A stretch of DNA of 64,000 bases from NCBI RefSeq assembly GCF_020283565.1, contig NC_060062.1, forward strand, positions 6,919,322 through 6,983,321. Direction: 5' to 3'. The stretch's first letter is position 1; every line of letters starts with the position of its first letter. Shown one piece after another: positions 38,732 through 49,939 of this stretch. This DNA comes from Trifolium pratense. Taxonomy: Eukaryota > Streptophyta > Magnoliopsida > Fabales > Fabaceae. The position numbers and the translations under genes are program-made. A model generated the notes under the pieces. It was given only the letters and a program-made list of their open reading frames with translations, had not been told where the DNA came from and searched no databases.

Positions 38732-39229
38732 CCTTCTTCTAGAAACTTAGCTATTGCTGTATGATCATTCCCCATCTTTTGTGACTATCGATTGTAATTT
38801 ATAAACATATTTCTCTTCATATAGCTGTTATGCTGAATGATTAGTACAATTAACATAATCATCAAAATTCTCTTTCTCCTTGTATTTTAATTCTACGCAT
38901 TTTTCTTTTTTTCATTAACACTAAATGCTGTTTTGTTCTGTACTAGCATTCCTATAGTGAGCTAGGCTGTTAATAGAATCTCCCTAACTATCGAAACGGC
39001 CACAATTGGCGTATGGTCTGATCATTGGGCACCGGGACTGAACAAAAAGAATGAACCCTATAAAAAAGTGGGGGTAGAATGAACAGTCGGGGTGTTGAGC
39101 ATAGAAATGTTACTGATTTTAACCAGACAGACAGCATATGAACTTGTAATCTATACTTTGTGTATTAAACAGACAGACATAGCCGCAGCGGAGCCATCTT
39201 AGAGTCCAACAAAAAATTTCACACGTGAC

Positions 39230-39690
39230 ATAATACATACTTCCTTCGGGCATGTTCTGGACTAGACTAGAACTAGTCCAACATTACACACCCTTTAGGC
39301 CCAACATGGCTTGGTCCACCACATCCATGTCAGCAGAACTTGGTGGAACATTTTCACCAAGGTAGGAGCAGATTACTGCTTCACCCACTATCTAAGGGTA
39401 ATATCTTGGCGGTTTGTCTTATTCCACCTAAGTAGATTCAACCTGATAAGAAGACCTTTGGCCTAGAGTTGGAGGCTATATAAGCTCTCCTATTCAGGAG
39501 AACAAGTAACACTATTCATTCACTCAATTATTTTCTCTCTCTTGTATCTTTTTGCTCTCTTTCTCTCTCTGACTTTAGCATCGGAGCACCTGCAGGTACA
39601 ACCCCCTCCGTGGATCAGTGGCTCGACCTGCCGTCAACCATCTGCTCAACGGACTGTCAGCTGGCCATCTATCTGTTCTGATCAACAGTT
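39230..39690 (+). mobile_element. LTR remnant, probably Gypsy type
   Basis: Contains GGCTATATAAGCTCTCC (TATA box-like), a CT-rich leader and GACTTTAGCATCGGAGCACC then TGCAGGTAC, phrases I remember from the 3' part of legume Gypsy LTRs. The borders are approximate and no target duplication was identified. A degraded Stowaway-like sequence (GGACACAAATATAAG and its inverted copy) follows at about 39698-39924. Confidence 0.5.
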
Positions 39691-40242
39691 AAGATCAGGA
39701 CACAAATATAAGAAAAAATAACCGTTTATGCGGTGTTTAAGAAATTTAGTTAAGTGTAGTTAACTTTCTTGATTTAATGCAAAAACATGAGTTAAGTTTA
39801 CTATATTATCCTTTGAAAAGTGATTTATGCCTCGGAAATCACAAACTTTTGAAAAGTGAAATGATTAAATAAGAATATTAATTTGTTTAAAAGTAGTTGA
39901 CTTTTGCTTATATTTGTGTCCAAAAATCGAAGTATTAGTCCAACAATAAATTTCAGTTTTGCCTTAAACTAATAAATCCTAAAAATGCCAACAATTTTGG
40001 CGAGAGCTTGAGCAACTCCCCAGACTCGCTGGGCCTTAGAATAGAAACGCCCCTGAGATACAGCATAAATATGAGGGTATGAATGTGGATAACGATGTAC
40101 AAAAAAGAAGAAGGAAAGTGGATAATGAATGGTAATTAATCACATTGGCATAGGGACATGTAGTAGCTAGTACGACTTTAATAAAAATTGAGAGATTTTC
40201 CAAAGAACCCGCCTTAAACAAAACTGAAACGGTTCATATTTT

Positions 40243-40453
40243 TTGTAAGGAAAATATTAACATGTGCACCAAAGGCACATGTTAAAGAAGCAAAAGTAGA
40301 AATAATATATTGAAACATGTGCATTTAACTTCTTAAGCATTAAATTTTTTTTTAACAATAAATGCAATTTTCTATATTTAGAACCTTAACATGTGCCTTT
40401 TATGCACATGTTAACATGACCCTTTTTGTAATTGTTGGAAAGAATTAATAAGC
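40243..40453. mobile_element. Insertion with a hairpin near each end, upstream of the second DUF674 copy
   Basis: Direct repeats CGGTTCATATTTT (40230-40242 and 40454-40466) enclose 211 bp. Inside are two imperfect palindromes at 40257-40285 and 40386-40414, both TTAACATGTGC...GCACATGTTAA. It lies 50-260 bp before the ATG of the DUF674 copy at 40506 and separates the duplicated promoter from the gene. The element class is not recognised. Confidence 0.6.
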
Positions 40454-40505
40454 CGGTTCATATTTTGATTTCTAGTAAAAATCAAATACTATACAACGTG
40501 CTGTC

Positions 40506-42921
40506 ATGGCTTATGCACAACCACAAAAAGAGACAAAAACAATTCCCCTCAAAGTTGTGGTGAACACATACAGCAAAAAAGTTGTATTTGTGGAAGCAAC
40601 TAAGGACTTTGTTGACACTCTCTTCAGCTTCCTATCTCTACCACCTGGTACCATTGTCCGCCTTTTAGCCACCACCAACAACAACAATGACCAACAACAA
40701 CTCCCAGAATCATCACCATTCCTTGAAAACATCAAAAACCTCTACCAAAGCGTTCAAAACATAACCTCAAATGATGTTTGGAACAACCCTGCATGCAAAC
40801 AAATATTGTTGCGTCCTAGGAATCCGTGTGAATCAATGTGCAATGAGTTGTTCTTGAATATTGATGATACTGAATCAACAAGTAAGTTTTATGTGTGTTC
40901 TTTTTGTGACAAGTTCACTACTTTTGAAAACCTTAATTGCACCTGCGGAAACCCTCCTGATAGACAGCCTAGGAAATTGGATTCTGATGGTCAGGGGAAT
41001 AATGAACAAAATGGGATCTTCGTTAGAGAAAGTGGACCAATGTTTTTGGTGTCTGATGATTTGAAGATTGTGCCAAGTTCCTTGCTGACCTCCACAAAAA
41101 TGGTGATAGAAGCAAAGATTCCAAACTTGATTCAGCTAAAGGAAGTCACATGCAACATTGGCGAACAGGAGGTAATGTTGTTGTGTTTTTAATCTTATTT
41201 TTAAATTTTATGTCTCCGGCTCATGGTGTTAAATCGCGGTTGCGGTTTGTTGCCATTGTGGTTGCTACGATGTGCATTGCGGCTGTTGCAGCGTGAAATG
41301 ATATTTAATTTTCACAAACTATACTAAGTGGCATCACCGTGCCACTACACTATTTATCCACACCATATAGTATAGTCTTAATTTGCTCTGAAAATACTAA
41401 TTGAGAGGTGCTTAGGTAGAAAGTTGAGAGACTGTTAAAAGTAACATTTTTTGTTAGTTCTAAGGTATTTTCTGATTTAGTGTTCTGAAATTTTAATTTT
41501 TGGTGAGAAGATTTAAACGAACATGTCTGAAACCATCAGATGTGGTTACGTTGTGGCCGTATATGTGATTAAGGATCACACCGCAATCGTGATGCGGTTG
41601 CGGAGGCTACCGCATCAGCAATATACGATTTTAGATGAACTCTTGTGTTCATACATAAATGTACATCTGAAGGCGACACCGGCTGTGGAGTTTTAGATGC
41701 AAATATGTTGTTAATGTTTGAGGTTGAAGGATGGATCAGTTTCCTTATGCAGGGGTGGTTTCTGGTTTGGGAAGGAATGCATTATTTTATTTTAGCTTCT
41801 CTGTTTGTTATGTTTTGCACACATTCTAAATATTTTACTAGCTTGCATGTTCAATATAAAACTTCAGTAAAGGTGAAATTTTTTTAGTAGATATCTCTGC
41901 TGTTTCATTCTTTCATTCAATATAATTTTTTTTTCTCGCTTTTTTCTGCATTTTCTGTCTATCAATTTTCTTATTCTTTTAAGAACATCTTGTGTTTGAA
42001 CATCTTGTACAGATATTGAACTTCCTGAAGTATGCCTTAACCTCTCATGAGCCTCTGACAAATACAATTTTGGCAAGAAGCTCAAGGAACAAATGTAACT
42101 CACCTAACAAATCTGCATCAACAGTTGGATTAATGCATTTCATAGGTGACAGCAGAAGTAAAATGGATATTAAGGTATTGCAAAGTATTTCTCAGAAAAA
42201 GATAATCATTGCAGAAGCCGGTGGAGATTTTGTTGACTTCATTTTTAGCTTCCTTACCATGCCATTAGGGTCAATTGTAAAGCTTTTGGGAGCTAACTCT
42301 TTTGCTGGATGTGTTGGTAATTTGTACGAGAGTGTAAAGAACTTGGACCCTACTTCTGTGTTACTGAATCCTGGTATAGCACCACAGTTTAGTTGTCCAA
42401 ACCAGCCCCTCAACATTCCTCATGCAATCCCGCCATGCAATGTATATTATTACGGTACAGAAACGCGAAAGCGGATGAGGGATCATCATTATAATAATAC
42501 AGAAAAAGAAAAGATACAGGAAGTGATTTCTAGGTCATGTGAATCAGTTTTTTATCGAAGAAACGTGACTGCACTGGACCCAAAAGTAGGTACTGTGGGA
42601 TTTGTAAAGAGAGCAACATTATATGGTGTAGGAGATGATCTAAAAGTAACACCACTTGCTGCTAATTCCGTCGTTTCGTATTTGAAGGAGTACGCTTCCT
42701 CTTTATGATCTTGAAGTGAAGGTGATAAGCATTGGTGAAGCTGAGGTAAAGTGGCTCTTATTTTATCACTAAATTTATTATAAAAGAATTATGTTTTTTA
42801 ACCTTTTTGATTCCCTTTACTTATGGTGCAGGCTTTGAGCCTCCTTGGAGCATTCTTGACATCAAAGTTTACCTTTACTAGTGTACTACAAGACTTATTG
42901 AATGTGCCTAAACGGTTGTAG
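40506..42921 (+). pseudogene. DUF674 family copy with a frameshift near the end of exon 2
   Basis: A close paralogue of the gene at 36192. Exon 1 is 40506-41171 (222 codons) and exon 2 starts at 42013. A 2-bp deletion after SVVSYLKE shifts the frame, so translation stops at TGA 42706-42708 and the product is 453 aa. Without it, exon 2 would end at 42745 and continue into exon 3 (42832-42921), whose frame and stop are still kept (ALSLLGAFLTSKF...NVPKRL). Both repeated halves and the Cys motifs (FYVCSFCDKF, CTCGNP) remain. Intron 1 is 841 bp against 117 bp in the intact copy; extra sequence near 41220-41640 carries a repeat rich in CGCGGTTGCGG and CCGCAATCG phrases. It may be a recent pseudogene or an expressed truncated protein. 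Confidence 0.85.
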
Positions 42922-43145
42922 TTTCGGCTTGTATTTTCAACAATAGCTAGCTAGTTAAGAACTTATAGTTTCAGTAGTTTGTTTGTGGTTTTCCTTTTCT
43001 GTTTCTACTACTTAATTGGAATGTGGTTTTTATATTTAGTTTTATGAACTGAATTCATGAAATTCTTAATTTGATTGTGGTTTTTCTATTTCATGGATTC
43101 TTATATGAAGTTGTATCTTGTTCTTTATTAGACTATGAGTCCTCT

Positions 43146-43440
43146 TCATATAAGACTCCACCATTGTACATGTTCCATGTATCTTTGCGCTAAAACTTGC
43201 ATGTGAACCACCGTGATCGAATCCAGCTGAAGATCAACCTTGGAGTAGCTTTTAATCCTGACCAGCAACAAACCCTGCCACTGCCAGTCTTCCCACGACT
43301 CAGCCAAGTAAGACTTAGTATCCCCAAGCGGTTGTGCAAACACGCATAGCCAATTCCCATGCTCATCATGAAGCAAGCCTCCACGACCTGCTCTCTCCTC
43401 CACACCTTTGGTAGTTTGGTAGAGGGCTTCAATTGGGCAA
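43146..43440 (-). mobile_element. LINE RNase H-like fragment
   Basis: The minus strand reads RAGRGGLLHDEHGNWLC, VFAQPLGD then YLAESW, the N-terminal half of the RVT_3 RNase H-like domain found at the end of plant L1 ORF2. The fragment is short and has no complete domain. It points opposite to the reverse-transcriptase fragment that starts 70 bp to the right. Confidence 0.7.
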
Positions 43441-43512
43441 TCTTTTGTCGGTAATGCGGCGGGCCCTGTTATTCCAGGTAGAGGGCTTCAGTAGGGCGAT
43501 CTTTTGTCACCT

Positions 43513-43671
43513 TACCTATTTATTATCTATGCTGAAGGTTTCTCTTCTTTGATCAAACAAGCATACAGTAGAGGAGTTATTCATTGGGTAAAAATGTGTA
43601 GGAACACACCAATTATTGCTAATCTGATTTTTATAGATGATTGTTTCATTTTCTTCAGAGTAACAAAATAA
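43513..43671 (+). mobile_element. LINE reverse transcriptase fragment
   Basis: The plus strand reads YLFIIYAEGFSSLIKQA, ANLIFIDDCFIFFRV and then stop at 43669-43671. FIDD corresponds to the F/YxDD catalytic motif of L1 reverse transcriptase. Just before it, a stretch of about 30 bp (GTAGAGGGCTTCA...ATCTTTTGTC) is repeated at about 43419 and 43479. Confidence 0.7.
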
Positions 43672-44271
43672 CTAACAAATTAGCTTATAATGGATAAATT
43701 AATTGATAAAACTTGTAGTGTTACTAAAATTAATGATTAAACTAACTTATAAATATAAAATGACAAAAAATATATGTTTAAGAATATTTAATTTAATTTT
43801 TATCTTGTAAAAGAAAAGAATATTTAATTTTTTAAAATAATATGACAAAGGTAAAAGTTAGAGTAAAACTGATGAGCGATACGCTTTAAACTATATAAGT
43901 TGATTGAAATAACTTATTAAAATAACTTTTTTTTTACATAACTTAGTAAAAATAAACTATAAAGTTGTGAAAAAAAAAAAAGAAGTTAACAAAAAAGTCA
44001 TTTTTTGTTGTGTAAGCTTTTAAGAACTATCTGACATTGTCGATCAGAAACTTTCGAGGAGATGGAATATTACAAAGGATACAAGCAATGAAGCAAAGCA
44101 TGTCAGTCCACACATCATCTCTTGTTTTTGAGATTTATTTGCCGGCTATTGATACCAATAACAAATAATTGTCACCAAAAAACAAAAGATACCAACATCA
44201 AACCTAAAAATATAGTTACTTGTTCATCAAGTAAGAGACCAAGACCGACCCTAGTTGCATTTTAGTAGCAG

Positions 44272-44279
44272 TATAAATA
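44272..44279 (+). promoter_or_regulatory. TATA box of the SKP1-like gene
   Basis: TATAAATA, 100 bp before the ATG at 44379. The same sequence is kept at 51422-51429 upstream of the second copy. Confidence 0.6.
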
Positions 44280-44378
44280 AAGCAGACCCATTGTTTTTCT
44301 TATTATTTTCTATTTTTAGAATAAAAAAGCAACAAATTGAGGGTTAATAATTTCACCTTTCAAACTCCAATAGTCATT

Positions 44379-44864
44379 ATGTCATCGACTAGGAAGATCA
44401 CCCTGAAGAGTTCCGATGGTGAGAGCTTTGAGGTTGACAAGGCGGTGGCGTTGGAATTGCAAACAATCAAGCATATGATTGAGGACAATTGTGCCGACGT
44501 CAATGGAATCCCTCTTCTGAACGTAAGTAGCAAGATCTTGACGAAGGTTATTGAGTATTGTGCGAAGCATGTTGAGGCTGTGAGTGTCGGAGAAGAAACA
44601 CCTTGTAGTAACGAGGATGATCTTAAGGCTTGGGACGCTGATTTCATCAAAGTTGATAATAGTACGCTCTTCGATCTCATTTTGGCTGCAAAAGAATTAA
44701 GCATCAATAGCTTGTTGGATCTTACATGTCAAAGTGTAGCAGACATGATCAGGGGTAAATCTCCCGATGAGATTCGCAAGATTTTCAACATTAAGACTGC
44801 CTTCACTCTGGAGGAAGAGGAGGAAATTCGTCGTGAAAACCAATGGGCATTCGAAGGATTGTAG
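44379..44864 (+). CDS. SKP1-like protein (ASK type), SCF ubiquitin ligase adaptor
   Basis: SKP1 links cullin 1 to F-box proteins in SCF E3 ligases. This single-exon gene encodes 161 aa. The N-terminal POZ-like domain has [20 protein letters not shown] then IKHMIED, and residues about 45-90 read [19 protein letters not shown] and H. The C-terminal Skp1 dimerisation/F-box-binding domain has [46 protein letters not shown] and [18 protein letters not shown], the family hallmark end. Start: ATG at 44379 (MSSTRKITL); an in-frame TTG at 44337 is not used. It is part of a tandem duplication with 51484-51954, and about 500 bp of 5' flank is shared. Confidence 0.95.
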   Translation: MSSTRKITLKSSDGESFEVDKAVALELQTIKHMIEDNCADVNGIPLLNVSSKILTKVIEYCAKHVEAVSVGEETPCSNEDDLKAWDADFIKVDNSTLFDLILAAKELSINSLLDLTCQSVADMIRGKSPDEIRKIFNIKTAFTLEEEEEIRRENQWAFEGL

Positions 44865-45842
44865 AATAAACCATCAATAGTATATGAATATTAAATTACT
44901 CATAAAATATATAAATAATAATACAAAATCCCGTAAACTTAGCTTTTAAAGTCTTTAAATGCAATGATTATATTAACGGACTTTTAGTCAGATTTTATTT
45001 ACTTTGGAGATTGTTTATCATATTTACTTAGTTTAATGACAAAATAAGAGATAAAGTGATAGTTTTAAGACTAAATTGATGATTTATTCCTGATTATAGT
45101 TGAAAATTTCACAATCTTAGTCAAGGATCTGTCTTTGTCATGTCGATTTATGTTATGATCCGTTTTATTCATCAAATAACTGCAACGTAGATTTATGTAT
45201 GCTTTAATACTAGTTTTCTTTTCAATTTATATCCGTTAAGTCTTGTAATGAATGCATATATCAACGGTGATATTCAGCGCCATGACACCTAATTAAGTAT
45301 TTCAAAGATATCATCAACTCATGTATGTTTTCACTTGAGCTAAACTAAATATAACATGCCGTAAGCTGCAAGCAAACTAAGAAGCGTAGACTTATTTAGC
45401 ATAACCAAGAGTATTGACTTGGACGCTCGTAACAATTTGATGAATGCATAACAGTATGTTGAATCAAAATCAGTTGGCATGCTACAATAGCAAAATCAGT
45501 TGTCATGCATCTTTTGCATATTAGAATAATCATGTATCTTAGATAATCAAATACATTACTTGATAAGTAAGAAAATTGTAATCCGAGGTTAATCGGGTCT
45601 AAGTCTAACAAAGTATCTATGGATATAATGCATTTTGTTCTGATGCATAGAGCTTTTCAGTAGCCTAGTAAGTATTCAGAATGGGTTATTTCTTCAGCTA
45701 TAATCCCACAGATAAGTGTTATTGTATTCTGTCTTTTAACCTTCCTGCAAATAAAACAAAGAGTTTTATGAAAAATTCACAACAGAAGAAATAAAAATAA
45801 TCTAAACAAATTTGTTGAAGTAATTTACAACCATGTTATATA

Positions 45843-46560
45843 TGTTGGGAAACCAGACTAAATAGTCTCTTTAAAATGCGGAATTAACTCTCCCAACCAC
45901 CTGTGCAATTAAATGGGCAACCAGAAAATTCCAATAGCGGAGCAAAATAATAACGACGGTAAAATAAATATCAGACACCAGAATTTTACGTGGAAAATCC
46001 TCTCAATGTGAGAGAATAAAAAACCACGGGTCTAGCCAGATAAATCTTCCACTATAAATCAATAATGGGTACACAAATAGTCTTCTAGTAAATACTAGGA
46101 ACACCAATAATCATCACCTAAAGGTGGAATCAAACAACAACTCAATTTCCACACAAGTGGGTAAATTAACACAACCTAGAGAGAGATTTAAACAACCAAT
46201 AAAATTATCTAAGTGATAGAAAACACATACTCAAATTGTTACTTAAATCAAGTAACACTTTATCACTTGAATCACAAAAAAAATCTCTTCTCAAAAGAAC
46301 AAAGCCGTCGCTGCACTTTCTCCCTGTTTCTGGTGTGCGTGTGCTGCTGCTGTTGTTCTCACAATTGTGTTCTTCAATATATATGTATATATTAGGGATT
46401 AAAGAATCCCTTTATTCTTCTTGTCTTCACGTGACAAGGCCATGGGTCAATAATAAATCAAGCCCCATTCCTTTTAACACCTCCCCTTTAATTCTTTTTC
46501 TTTTATTTCTTTTTCTTATAATTGACGTGGGCCCCACTTGGAGAGTGAACCCACCCAACA
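45843..46560 (-). repeat. Copia 3' LTR
   Basis: Starts TGTTGGGAAACC and ends CACCCAACA. It is nearly identical to 49222-49939. Among the differences are a missing G in the first GGGG run and an extra A near 46023. Confidence 0.93.
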
Positions 46561-46574
46561 AATCTCCCCCTCAC
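46561..46574 (-). other. Copia polypurine tract
   Basis: On the minus strand GTGAGGGGGAGATT directly adjoins the 3' LTR, as expected for the plus-strand priming site. Confidence 0.8.
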
Positions 46575-46577
46575 GAC

Positions 46578-49175
46578 TCAAGTGGGGAGGGATCGTTCTA
46601 CCTTGGTAGCCTTCTTTGGTGCTCTTTTGCCCTTAGGCAATTTCACCAACTTAAATGTATTTTTCTCATGCAAGGAACTTCTCTCTTCTTGCATGGCTTC
46701 AAACCACTTTTCTTTATCAACATCTGTCATAATCTCTTGGTAGTAATCTGTCTCTCCACTATCAGTGACTGTTACATAATCTTGTGGAGGATATCTTTGA
46801 GAAACTTGACGCTCTCTACTTGACCTTCTCAACTCAGGTTCAACCGATGACTCAGAAGGCTCCTCTTCAACTGGCTCATCATGATCATATGTGTGATCAT
46901 TAGTTACATTCTCATCATCTACCTGTACATCTCCCCCATCAACAAGAGTTCCACTGGGAGGTTTAGGCACAACATCAATGTAACTTCTAGCATCAGATTT
47001 CTGTTTCTCAGCTTTCTCAAAGTCTTCAATGGTCTGGTCTTCGAGGAATTTCACATCTCGGCTTCTAACAATTTTCTTATCAACAGGGTCCCACAATCTA
47101 TAGTCAAACTGTTCATTGCCATAACCCATGAACAAACACTGCTTCGATTTCTTATCAAGCTTGGATCTTTCATCTCTTAGAATGTGAACAAAAGCTCTGC
47201 AGCCAAACACTCTCAAATAACCATAAGAGACATCTTTCCCTGTCCAAACTCTATTTGGAACATCACCATCAAGTGGAATAGAAGGAGAAAGGTTGATCAA
47301 ATCCACTGCAGTCTTCATTGCTTCACCCCAAAAGGCTTTCGACAACTTTGCATGAGAGAGCATACACCTAACCCTTTCATTAATGGTACGATTCATTCTC
47401 TCTGCAACTCCGTTGTGTTGAGGAGTCTTTGGAACTGTCTTCTCAAGCTTGATACCATGCTCTTTGCAATACTCTTCAAATGGACCTCTGTATTCACCAC
47501 CATTGTCTGCTCGAATACACTTCAGTTTCCTTCCTGTTTCTCTTTCAACACTTGCATGGAATTGCTTAAAAGTACCTAGTACCTGGTCTTTAGATTTCAA
47601 AACAAAAGCCCACACTTTTCTAGAGTGGTCATCAATAAAAGTAACAAAATATAAAGCACCACCAAGAGATTTACTATCCATCATGCAAACATCAGTGTGA
47701 ATTAAATCTAAAATATTCTGCCTCCTATGAGGACCAGAACTACGAAAGGAAACTCTATGTTGTTTACCATAAAAACAATGAGTGCAAGTTTTTAAAGGTG
47801 TACCTTTTACCGGAAGAAAATTTTTCTTCGCAAGAATGCTAAGTCCTTTCTGACTCAGATGACCAAGGCGTGTGTGCCACAAATCAGTCGATACATCTTC
47901 AACTGCGTTCACCTCCTCCTTGCACAACTTTACAGGCATCCTGTAAAGACTCGTGGGACTTTGCTCCTTTGCTACCACTAAAGAACCTTTGGTGATCTTA
48001 CATATTCCATCACCACCAAAGTAAGTGTGATAGCCCTCAATATCTAAGGCTTTGACTGAAATCACGTTTAGATGGATATCTGGAACATGTCTAACATTCT
48101 TCAACTGAAGCTTGCAACCAATACTAGTTTCAACCCAAACATCTCCCATACCAACAATTTTACAAACTCCCTCATTTCCCATTTTTACCGTACCAAAGTC
48201 ACCAATGGTATAAGATGAGAAGAAATCGCGCCTAGGAGTAACATGGTATGAGGCACCCGAATCAATAATCCAAGTTGAATCATGACTGGCAAGATTTATG
48301 GAATCATCATCATCACAAATAATGTAGACATCGGTAGCACTATCATGTGCAAATGCAGAAGTGTTTTTATCACTTTCATTCTCACTATCATCGTCTCTTT
48401 CCCTTAGTTGATCTCTCTTAAGCAATCTGCAATATTTCTTTATATGTCCCTCCCTGTTACAATAGAAACAGGTAAATTCTTTTCTGGCTTTTGACTTGCT
48501 GCGCCTCTCAGATTTATCATGCTTATGGAAATTTTTATTTTGGCTTCTCCCCCGTGACTCTGTAACAAGAGCTTCTGACTGAGTAGGAGAACCAATCAAA
48601 CCACGCTCTTTTCTTCGAGCCTCTTCATTAAGCATGCTTTCTTTAACCGTTGACATTACCAGCTTCCCACTTGGAGCTGAGTTTGTCAGTGTCACAACAA
48701 GAACTTCCCAGTTGTCAGGCAAAGAACTGAGCAATAATAAAGCCTGCAACTCATCATCCAGCTTAATATCAGTAGCTGTCAACTGATTCACCGTGTTCTG
48801 AAACACACTCATATGCTCTGCCATTGACTCACCATCTTTATACTTCATGTTAACCAGCTTTCGAATCAAACATGCTTTATTCTGCACATTCTTCCGTTCA
48901 TACAATTCTTTCAATTTATTCCACATTGTATGAGCATTCGTTTCAGCTTCAACATGAGGATACACACTTAAATCAAGCCACTGCCTGATAATAGCCACTG
49001 CTTTTCTATTCATCTTCTTCCAATCAGTATCTGAAGTATCCTTCGATCTAGCACTTTCACCCTCAATGGGATCATACAAATCTTTTGTATATAGCAAATC
49101 TTCCATGAGAGTCTTCCAAAGTGTGTAATTGAAAGAGTTCAACTTAATCATATTCAGCTCTGAATTTTTCTCCAT
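46578..49175 (-). CDS. Copia gag-protease-integrase polyprotein, truncated before reverse transcriptase
   Basis: One open frame of about 865 aa (ATG at 49173-49175, MEKNSEL; the upstream TTG is not needed). In order: a UBN2-type gag; zinc knuckle CFYCNREGHIKKYC at about residues 236-249; aspartic protease motif IIDSGAS at about 303-309; GAG-pre-integrase HTRLGHLSQKG; and the integrase core with HTDVC, RADNGGEY and NGVAERMNRTI, which supply the DDE-type residues. The frame ends at SSLHEKNTFKLVKLPKGKRA plus about 13 unrelated residues, exactly where reverse transcriptase should begin, and the 3' LTR starts 17 bp later. RT and RNase H are therefore deleted, while gag, protease and integrase stay open. 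Confidence 0.93.
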   Translation of the reverse strand: MEKNSELNMIKLNSFNYTLWKTLMEDLLYTKDLYDPIEGESARSKDTSDTDWKKMNRKAVAIIRQWLDLSVYPHVEAETNAHTMWNKLKELYERKNVQNKACLIRKLVNMKYKDGESMAEHMSVFQNTVNQLTATDIKLDDELQALLLLSSLPDNWEVLVVTLTNSAPSGKLVMSTVKESMLNEEARRKERGLIGSPTQSEALVTESRGRSQNKNFHKHDKSERRSKSKARKEFTCFYCNREGHIKKYCRLLKRDQLRERDDDSENESDKNTSAFAHDSATDVYIICDDDDSINLASHDSTWIIDSGASYHVTPRRDFFSSYTIGDFGTVKMGNEGVCKIVGMGDVWVETSIGCKLQLKNVRHVPDIHLNVISVKALDIEGYHTYFGGDGICKITKGSLVVAKEQSPTSLYRMPVKLCKEEVNAVEDVSTDLWHTRLGHLSQKGLSILAKKNFLPVKGTPLKTCTHCFYGKQHRVSFRSSGPHRRQNILDLIHTDVCMMDSKSLGGALYFVTFIDDHSRKVWAFVLKSKDQVLGTFKQFHASVERETGRKLKCIRADNGGEYRGPFEEYCKEHGIKLEKTVPKTPQHNGVAERMNRTINERVRCMLSHAKLSKAFWGEAMKTAVDLINLSPSIPLDGDVPNRVWTGKDVSYGYLRVFGCRAFVHILRDERSKLDKKSKQCLFMGYGNEQFDYRLWDPVDKKIVRSRDVKFLEDQTIEDFEKAEKQKSDARSYIDVVPKPPSGTLVDGGDVQVDDENVTNDHTYDHDEPVEEEPSESSVEPELRRSSRERQVSQRYPPQDYVTVTDSGETDYYQEIMTDVDKEKWFEAMQEERSSLHEKNTFKLVKLPKGKRAPKKATKVERSLPT

Positions 49176-49205
49176 TTTAAAATTGCACAAAACAAATCAA
49201 CCAAA

Positions 49206-49218
49206 GCTCTAGATACCA
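49206..49218 (-). other. Copia primer-binding site (initiator Met tRNA type)
   Basis: On the minus strand TGGTATCTAGAGC lies 3 bp inside the 5' LTR. It resembles the usual initiator-Met tRNA site TGGTATCAGAGC. Confidence 0.8.
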
Positions 49219-49221
49219 CTT

Positions 49222-49939
49222 TGTTGGGGAAACCAGACTAAATAGTCTCTTTAAAATGCGGAATTAACTCTCCCAACCACCTGTGCAATTAAATGGGCAA
49301 CCAGAAAATTCCAATAGCGGAGCAAAATAATAACGACGGTAAAATAAATATCAGACACCAGAATTTTACGTGGAAAATCCTCTCAATGTGAGAGAATAAA
49401 AACCACGGGTCTAGCCAGATAAATCTTCCACTATAAATCAATAATGGGTACACAAATAGTTTTCTAGTAAATACTAGGAACACCAATAATCATCACCTAA
49501 AGGTGGAATCAAACAACAACTTAATTTCCACACAAGTGGGTAAATTAACACAACCTAGAGAGAGATTCAAACAACCAATAAAATTATCTAAGTGATAGAA
49601 AACACATACTCAAATTGTTACTTAAATCAAGTAACACTTTATCACTTGAATCACAAAAAAAATCTCTTCTCAAAAGAACAAAGCCGTCGCTGCACTTTCT
49701 CCCTGTTTCTGGTGTGCGTGTGCTGCTGCTGTTGTTCTCACAATTGTGTTCTTCAATATATATGTATATATTAGGGATTAAAAAATCCCTTTATTCTTCT
49801 TGTCTTCACGTGACAAGGCCATGGGCCAATAATAAATCAAGCCCCATTCCTTTTAACACCTCCCCTTTAATTCTTTTTCTTTTATTTCTTTTTCTTATAA
49901 TTGGCGTGGGCCCCACTTGGGGAGTGAACCCACCCAACA
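49222..49939 (-). repeat. Copia 5' LTR
   Basis: 718 bp, TGTTGGGG...CCCAACA. It carries the promoter for the minus-strand polyprotein. It is almost identical to 45843-46560. Confidence 0.93.

Larger units (their letters stand above)
45843..49939 (-). mobile_element. Ty1/Copia LTR retrotransposon lacking reverse transcriptase and RNase H
   Basis: A structurally bounded element with 718-bp LTRs at 45843-46560 (3' LTR) and 49222-49939 (5' LTR), both TGTTGGG...CCCAACA. It is flanked by the 5-bp duplication ATATA (45838-45842 and 49940-49944). The internal region is only 2661 bp. The LTRs differ at about nine sites seen by eye, which suggests a young insertion. It sits between the two SKP1-like copies, so it landed after or at the time of their duplication. 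Confidence 0.95.

Noticed and set aside
46881..47700. Several plus-strand ORFs within the Copia element
   Set aside because: Antisense shadows of the integrase and gag frame.
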